Assembly: GCF_013404075.1 (NCBI RefSeq)
Contig: NZ_JACBJQ010000039.1
Span: 1-54,717, forward strand
Source of the DNA: Mycolicibacterium vinylchloridicum
GTDB lineage: Bacteria; Actinomycetota; Actinomycetes; Mycobacteriales; Mycobacteriaceae
Direction: 5' to 3'
Length of the DNA stretch: 54,717 nt
A program made the translations under genes and the position numbers. Positions within the stretch are counted from its first letter, which is position 1. Each line of letters starts with the position of its first letter. The notes under the pieces were generated by a model. That model searched no databases. It was not told the DNA's origin and was given only the letters and a program-made list of their open reading frames with translations. Positions 19,501 through 28,500 of the stretch are shown piece after piece.

Positions 19501-22500
19501 CTTCGACTGCCGGGAACCGGGTGCGCAGGCTTTCCTGGCGGCCCACGACATCGGCCAGTGCAGCGCCCAGCGCGTCGGCGTCGAGCTGGCCCCGCAGCCG
19601 TAAGGACACCGGAAGGTTGTAGATCGGGGATGGTCCCTGGAGCTGGTCGACGATCCACAACCGGTTCTGGGCGAAGGACAGTGGTACGACCTCGGGCCGC
19701 GGGCCGGCCATCAAGGGCTCGGAACGGGTTTCGTCACCGGTGACCCGCAGCGCAAGCTGCGCGACGGTAGGTGTCTCGAACAGCACGCGGACCGCCAGCC
19801 CGGAACCCATGCTGTTGTTGACCGCCGCGACCAGGCGCATCGCCGACAGCGAATCCCCGCCGAGATCGAAGAACGAGTCGTCCACCCCCACGCGGTCGAT
19901 GCCGAGCACCTGCGCGAAGATCCCGGCGAGGATCTCCTCGGTGGGAGTGCTTGGGGCACGGTAGTTTTCCGCATCCTGGTAGTCCGGCGCCGGCAGCGCC
20001 CGCCGGTCCAGCTTGCCGCTGACGGTGAGCGGCAACGCCGACAACTCCAGCACCGCGGCCGGAACCATGTAGGCGGGCAGCCGTTCGGCGAGCGCGACCC
20101 GCACCTTGACCGGATCCGCGGTGCCGGTGAAGTAACCCACCAGACGCGGGTCGCCGGGGCGGTCTTCGCGGGCGATCACCACCGCCTGCTCGACGCCGTC
20201 GAGGCCGGCCAGCACGGCTTGGATCTCGCCGGGCTCGATGCGGTACCCGCGGATCTTGACCTGCTCGTCGGCGCGGCCCAGGTATTGGAGCTGGCCGTCC
20301 GGACGCCACCGCACCAGGTCGCCGGTGCGGTACATCCGCTGACCGGGTCCACCGAACGGGCAGGGGACGAAGCGGGATGCCGTCAGCCCGGTCCGACCGA
20401 TGTACCCGACGCCCACACCGCGACCGGCCACGTACAGCTCACCGACCACACCTTCGGGCACCGGGCGCAACCGTTCGTCGAGAACGAACGCTGCGACAGT
20501 TGGCGGCGGTGCGCCGATGGGGACCTCAGCGCCCGCCTCCAACGGCTTGCTCATCGAGGCGTAGACCGTGACTTCGGTGGGACCGTAGGCGTTGATCACC
20601 ACTCGGCCGGGCGCCCATTGGTCGACCACTTCGGGCGGGCACGCTTCACCGCCGAGCAGCAACGCCACCGACTCCAACCCCTGCGGTCGCAGTGCCGCCA
20701 CCGCGGACGGTGTTTGGGTGAGCACAGTGACATGTTCGCCGACCAGCAGCGCGTGGAAATCATCGGGCGAACGGACAACCGGATCGGGCACCACCAACAG
20801 CCGCCCGCCACCGAGCAGCGCGGCCCAGATCTCCCACACCGAGAAGTCGAAGGCGTACGAGTGGCATTGCGTCCACACCTGATCGGCCGGCAGGTCGGGG
20901 TGCGCCGAGTCAGCCAGGTGGGCCAGGTTCCGGTGGGACAGCGCAACACCTTTGGGGGTGCCGGTCGTGCCCGAGGTGTAGATCAGATAGGCGATGTTGT
21001 CCGGGTCCGGCGCCGGGAGCGCCGTGCTGGGCTGGACCTCAATCGACTCGTCGTCTATGTCGATGACCGCCACATCGTGCCCGTGCAACCGAGGCCGCAG
21101 CGCGGCAGTGGTGACGACGGCGACAGGCGCCGCATCGGAGAGCATGAACTCGATCCGGGCCTCTGGCAGCGCGGGGTCGATTGCCAGGTACGCAGCCCCG
21201 ACCTTCAGTGCGGCCAGCATGACGACGACGGCTTCGGCCGAGCGTTCCAGCAGTAGCGCCACACAGTCACCGGCTCCTACGCCGCGACCAGAAAGCAAGT
21301 GCGCGTGGCGGTTTGCCGCCTCATCGAGGTCCCGGTACGTCATCGACACATCGCCAGAGGTCAACGCGATGGCCTGCGGGGCGCGACTGACTTGGCCTGC
21401 GAACAACTCCGGAACCGACATCGCCGGGGCAGATTCCGTCAGCACCGCGCGATTGCCCACGGTGTCGAGACGCGCGCGCTCGGCGGCGTCGAGTACGTCG
21501 ACCGACGACACCCGCGCAGCGGGGTCGGCGATCATCGCCACCAACACCCGCTCCAGGCGCGCAACGAAGGTTTCGATGGTCTCGGGGTCGAACACGTCGG
21601 TACGGAACTCGGCCATGCCGAAGAGTCCGGTGGGCTCGCCCGATTGTGTCCAGCGCTCGGTCAAGGAGAACGCGAGATCCACTCGCGCGGTGTGGGTATC
21701 GAGCGGAAGCTGGGTGACTTGCAGGTCTCCCAACGCCAGCGCGATGTCTTCGCTGGTCTCCCCCGGCAGGTTCTGCCAGGCCAGCATCACCTGGACCAGC
21801 GGGTGGTTCAGAGAGCGGGTGGGATTGATCCGCTCGACGACCACTTCGAACGGCACGTCTTGGTGCTCGTAGGCGGCCAGACTGCGTGTCCGTACTTGAG
21901 CCAGGAGGTCGGCGACGGTGGGGTCACCACTGACATCGACGCGCAACACCAGGGTGTTGACGAAGAATCCCACCAGCGCGTCCAGGGCAGGGTCGGTGCG
22001 CCCGCCAATCGGGAATCCGACCGCCACATCGGAACTCGCGCTGAGTTTGCTCAGCAGCAGGGAGAGTGCCGCCTGAACCAGCATGAAGCTGGTCGCGTTG
22101 TGCTCGCGAGCTACCGCAGCGATCCGCTGCTGCAGCTCGACGGGCCATTGCCATCCGATCGTGGCGCCGCGCTGGTCTGCGACCGGCGGATACGGCCGGT
22201 CGGTCGGCAACTGCACCCGCTCCGGCATTCCGGCCAGCGCGTCTTGCCAGTACGCCAGCTGCGAGGCGATGAGACTGTTCCCGTCGTCCAGGTCACCGAA
22301 CTGGGCGCGCTGCCACAGCGTGTAATCGACGTATTGGACCGGTAATTCGGCCCAGACGGGCGCCATCCCAGCCGATCGGCAGACGTAAGCCACGCCGAGG
22401 TCGTTCACCAGCGGGCCCATCGACAAGCCGTCGGCCGCGATGTGGTGTGCGACTGCCACAACCACGTGCTGGTGATCGCTGACGCGGAAGAGCCGCGCCT

Positions 22501-25500
22501 GCATGGGAATCTCGGCGGACAGATCGAACGAGTGCAGCGCGACGGCGCTGACCGCGTCATCCAACTCCGCTGCCGACCAACCGGCGGCGTCGATGACGTC
22601 CCAGCCGAAGTCGGCTGTCTCGGCGGGCATCACCAGCTGCTGGGGTATGCCGTCGGGCGCGGCGAACATGGTGCGTAGGCTCTCGTGACGGCCCACGACA
22701 TCGGCCAGCGCGGCACCCAACGCCTGGGCGTTGAGCGGCCCATCCAGCCGCAGACCCACCGCCATGTTGTAGGTCGGTGACGGCCCCTGCAATTGGTCGA
22801 GGAACCACAACCGGTTCTGCGAGAACGACAGCGGTATCACCGGCGGGCGCTCCATGCGGCCCAGTGGCCTGAGCCGATCGTCATCCCCGCCGATCCGCGG
22901 CGCCAACTGGGCTACCGACGGCGCCTCGAATAAGGTCCGCACCGAAAGATGCGTGTTCAGACCGGTATTGATCGCGGCGACCAGACGCATCGCCGACAGC
23001 GAATCCCCGCCAAGATCGAAGAACGAGTCATCCACACCGACGCGGCTCAGACCCAGGATCCTGGCGTAGATGCCCACCAGGATTTCCTCGATCGCGGTGG
23101 CCGGCGGGCGATAAGAGTCGGTGTCGGCGAATTCCGGTGCGGGCAGGGCCCGTCGGTCCAGTTTGCCGTTGACCGTCAACGGCAGCGCGTCGATCACCAT
23201 GATCGCGGCCGGAACCATGTATTCCGGCAGGCGTTCAGCTAGCGCCGTCCGCGCTGCGACGGCATCCACCGAGCCGGTGACGTAACCAACCAGACGCTTG
23301 TCGCCGGGGCGGTCCTCGCGGGCTATCACAACAGCCTGCTGGACTCCGTCGATCTCGGCCAGCACGGCACGAACCTCGCCGAGTTCGATGCGGTACCCGC
23401 GGACCTTGACCTGCTCGTCGGCGCGCCCCACATACCGCAGCTCACCGTCAGCACCCCACCAGACCAGGTCACCGGTGCGATACATCCGGTCGCCGGGCGC
23501 GCCGAACGGGCAGGCGACGAAGCGGGACGCCGACAACCCCGGTCGGCGCCAATAGCCCAAACCAGCCTGCGGCCCAGCCACATACAAGTCACCGACGACA
23601 CCGGCGGGCACCGGGCGCAACCACTGGTCGAGTACGAAGAACGCCAGGTCGGCCAGCGGGCCACCGACCGGACTGACATCGCCGGCTATATCTTCATCGA
23701 CGATCTCGCGGAACGACGCGTGCACCGTCGTCTCCGTAGTGCCGTACAGGTTGAGCAGGCGCGGGGGGCCGGGGTGACTGTTCAGCCACGCCCGAAGGCG
23801 TTGTGGCTCAAGCGCTTCACCGGCGAAGATCACCGCAGACAACTTCAGCTGCCGCGCGAGTTCGGGCTGCATCGCATCAGCGGTTTGCAGCGCGTAGAAC
23901 GCCGACGGTGTCTGAGACAGGATGGTGACCTGCTCGGCGGCCAGCAGCGCATGGAATTCCTCCGGTGCGCGGGCCACGGACTCGGGCACCACCACCAGCC
24001 GCCCGCCATACAACAGCGCGCCCCACATCTCGCAAACCGAAACGTCGAAGGCCAGGGAATGCCAGAGCGACCACACCTGCTCCGCCATCTCGACTTTGGC
24101 GTCCATGGCGGCCAGCAGCTCGGTCACGTTGCCGTGGGTGATCGCCACACCCTTGGGGATGCCGGTGGTGCCCGAGGTGTAGATCAGGTACGCGATGTCA
24201 TCAGCAGCCGGTCCCGGCAACGCCGTGCTCGGCTGACGCCCGACGGCGGGGTCATTCACGTCGAGGATGCGCAGATCCTGTCCGGCCAGCCGCTGCGCCA
24301 GCTCCGGGTTGGTGATCGCCGCCACCGGCGCCGCATCGCCCAATACCAACTGCATGCGGGCCGAGGGCGCTGCCGGGTCGATCGGCACATACGCTGCACC
24401 AGTTTTGAGTACCGCCAGAATCGACACGATCGCCTCGGCCGACCGCGGCAATAGCAGCGCAACCCGCTGACCCGGTCCAATCCCCTTGTCCGCCAGCATG
24501 TGCGCGAACCGGTTCGTTGCCTCGTCGAGCTCCTGGTAGGTCCAGGAGCGCTCTGCCCAGGTGAGCGCCAACGCTTCGGGAGCACGGGCCACCTGGGCGG
24601 CGAACAAGGCCGGGATCGACTGCCGCATCGCGCCCGGTTGTGCCAGCGCGGCCCGGTTGCTCCACCGATCCACGTCGGCGAGTTCGGTGTCGTCGAGCAC
24701 CTCGATCGTGGACAGCGGACGGACCGGATCGGCGATCATGGCCGCCAGAATGCGCTTGAGCCGTGCGATCAGGGCCTCGACGTCGGACGCATCGAACATG
24801 TCGGAGTCGTACTCGACCCTCAGGGTCAGTTCGTCGCCCGGTAGGGCCTGCATCGCGATTGGGTAATGGTTGTACTCGCGGTGCGCGAAGTCCGTAACCA
24901 TCAGCCCGTCGGCCCCGGACAGCTTTGCGGCATCGATCGGGTAGTTCTCGTAGACGAAGAACGTGTCGAACAGGTGGTCCTGGCCGGTCACCCGATGAAT
25001 CTCGCTGAGCGCCAGGTGGTGATGATCCAATATCTGAGCATGATCGTTCTGCAACTGATCGAGCAGATCAACGGTCGTTGTCGCCGTGGCGATCCTGACC
25101 CGCACGGGCACCGTGTTGATCAGCAGACCCACCATCGAGTCCGCGCCCAGCACCTCGTCGGGCCGCCCCGACACGGTAGTACCGAACGCCACATCACGTT
25201 GTCCGGTCAGCGACATCAAGACTCGCGCATAAGCTCCCTGCAGCACCGTGCTGACCGTGGTGTGGCAGGACCGCGCCAGTTCACCGAGTGCCCGTGTCGT
25301 CTGCTCGGACACCGTCGAGGACACGACGGTGCGCCGTCCCAGGCTCGCCCGCCCTGCCGCACCCACCAACGTCGGGGTGTCGAAGCCAGCCAGCACCCGC
25401 CCCCAGGCGGACCGGGCCGCATCGAGATCGCGACCGCTCATCCAGCTGACGAACCGTCGATACGGCGCGGCGGGACGGAGCCGCTGCCCGTAGTAGCTCG

Positions 25501-28500
25501 CAAACACCTCCCCCAGCAGGATCGGCAACGACCAGCCGTCCAGCACGATGTGATGGTTGGTCAAGACAAACCGGTACCGATCGGTCCCGGTCCGAATCAG
25601 CGCCGCCCGAAACGCCGGTTGATTCGCCAACTCGCACACCGCGATACGTTCGGCCGCGCACACCTGCTCGATCTGCGCCTCGATATCGCCACCGGCTTCC
25701 AGCTCGAAGTACTGCCAGGGCACTACCGGGTCAGCCGGTATGACCTGAACCGGCTCGTCGAATCGTTGGGAGAACCGGGCCGCCACGTTGGGGTGCCGGG
25801 CGACTACGGCCTGCACCGCCGCGTGCAACTTTTCCTGATCCAGCGGACCGGCCAAACTCACATAAAGCTGCACCGCATACACATCGTCGCCGCCCAGCGC
25901 CGCACTGGCGTGGAATAACAACCCCTGCTGCAGCGGAGTCAACGGCAAAACATCGGCAATCCGCATCGGTCCGCGTGAGCCCGTCGTGCTGATCTTGGCG
26001 ACGACAGGCGCCGGAGCGGCCGCAGGCGGGGCTGCCGACGGTTCGGGCGGCGCCTCGTCCCCCCCTATCAGCACTGCCAACTGGGCGACCGTGGGCGCCT
26101 CGAATAGTGCCCGCACCGAAAGCCGAGTATTCAGACCGGTATTGACCGCCGCGATCAGGCGCATCGCCGACAGCGAATCTCCGCCGAGGTTGAAGAACGA
26201 GTCGTCTACGCCGACGCGCTTCACCCCGAGCACCTTGACGTAGATGTCGGCCAGCACCTCTTCGACGACTGTGGACGGGGCGCGGTAGTGACCGGTGTCG
26301 GAGAACTCCGGAGCCGGCAATGCCCGCCGGTCGAGCTTGCCGTTCACCGTCAACGGCATGGCATCGATGACGACGATCGCTGCGGGAACCATGTACTCCG
26401 GCAGGCGTTCTGCGACGGCGGCCCGGAGGGCGACCGGGTCGAGGTCAGCAGAAGCACCGGTGGCATAGCCCACCAGCCGCTTCTCGCCGGGGCGGTCCTC
26501 GCGGGCGATCACCACCGCCTGATCGACTCCGTCCAGCCCGGCCAGCACCGCGCGAACTTCACCGAGTTCGATGCGATAGCCGCGAATCTTGACCTGCTCG
26601 TCGGCGCGCCCGACATACCGCAGCTGCCCGTCGGCACCCCACCACGCCAGGTCGCCGGTGCGGTACATACGGACCCCTGCCCCGCCGAACGGGCAAGCCA
26701 CGAATCGCGATCCGGTCAATCCGGCACGGTCTGCGTAACCGACACCGACTCCTCGGCCGGCGACGTACAACTCGCCGACCACTCCGGGCGGCGCCGGGCG
26801 CAACCAGCTGTCGAGCACGAACAATGCCGCCCCGGCGATCGGCGGCCCGATCGGCACCGCACCAGATCCCGCGACAAGGGGCGCGCTCAGGGCCACGTCC
26901 ACGGTGGTCTCGGTGGGGCCATAGGCGTTGATCATGATCCGTCCGGGCGCCCACTGATCCATCAGCTCGACCGGGCAGGGTTCGGCACCGATGATCAGCG
27001 CCACCGACTCGAGAACCTCGGGAGAGAGCATCCCCACCTCGGATGGGGTGGTACTGAACACAGTGACGCGTTCGCCGACCAGCACGGCCTGCAGATCTTC
27101 CGGTGCGCGGGCCGCCGACTCGGGCACCACGACCAACCGGCCGCCCCCCAGCAGCGCGCCGAAGATCTCCTGGACGGAGACGTCGAAGCCGTAGGACCGG
27201 CATTGCGACCAAACCCGTTCCTGTGGAAGCGGTGCCGCCTGTAGTGAGTCGATCAGCTGAGCAACGTTGCGGTGGGCGATGGCGACGCCCTTGGGCACGC
27301 CGGTGGTTCCGGAGGTGTAGATCAGGTACGCGATGTCGTCGGGTTCGGGCCCGGCCAGTGCCGAGCTCGGCTGGGTCGACACCGCCGGGTCCGCCACGTC
27401 GATGATGCGCAGGCTCTGCCCGGCGAGCCGCCCGGCCAACTCGGCGTTGGTGATCGCAGCCACTGGCGCGGCGTCGTCGAGCACCAAGTGCATGCGCGCC
27501 GACGGCGCGGTCGGATCGATCGGCACATAGGCGGCGCCGGTCTTGAGCACCGCAAGGATCGACACGATCGCATCAGCCGAGCGCGGCAACAACAGCACAA
27601 CCCGTTGACCCGGCCCAATCCCCTTGCCCGCCAGCATGCGCGCGAACCGGTTGGTCGCCTCGTCCAGCTCGCGGTAGGTCATCGAGCGACCGGCGAAACT
27701 CAGCGCGGACCCCTCCGGGTCCCGCGCCACCTGGGCGGCGAACAAGGCGGGGATCGTCAGCGCCGGTGCCGGTTGGGCCAGCGCCGTGCGATTGCTCCAC
27801 CGATTCAGGTTGGCGTGCTCGTCGGCATCCAGCAGGTCCATCGACCACAACGGCGACGCAGGGTTCGCGATCATCGCGGCCACAACCCGTTTGAGCCGTC
27901 CAACCAGAGCATCGACGCCTGCCGCGTCGAAGACACCGGTGTCGTACTCGACACGCAGGGTCAGTTCATCGCCCGGAATCGCTTGAACCGACAGCGGATA
28001 GTGGTTGTACTCATGGTGCGAAAAGTTCGTGACGGCCAAACCGTCGGTGCCCGACAATGTGGCGGCATCGATCGGATAGTTCTCGTAGACGAAGAACGTG
28101 TCGAACAAGTGGTCCTGGCCGGTCACCCGATGAATCTCGCTGAGCGCGAGATGCTGATGGTCCAGCGTCTGTGCGTGATCGTTCTGCAGCTGATCGAGCA
28201 GATCGGCGGTTGTGGTCGATGCGGCGATGCGCGCACGGACCACGACGGTGTTGATCAGCAGACCCACCATCGAATCCGCACCCAGCACCTCGTCAGGCCG
28301 CCCCGACACCGTGGTACCGAACGCCACATCACGCTGACCGGTCAGCGACATCAAGACTCGCGCATAGGCTGCCTGCAACACCGTGCTGACCGTGGTGTGA
28401 CAGGACCGCGCCAGCTCGCCCAGCGCACGGGTGGTATCCGGAGACAGCTGGAACGACGCGACGTCCCGCCCGCCCGGCACGTGTCCCGCCGGGCCGACCA

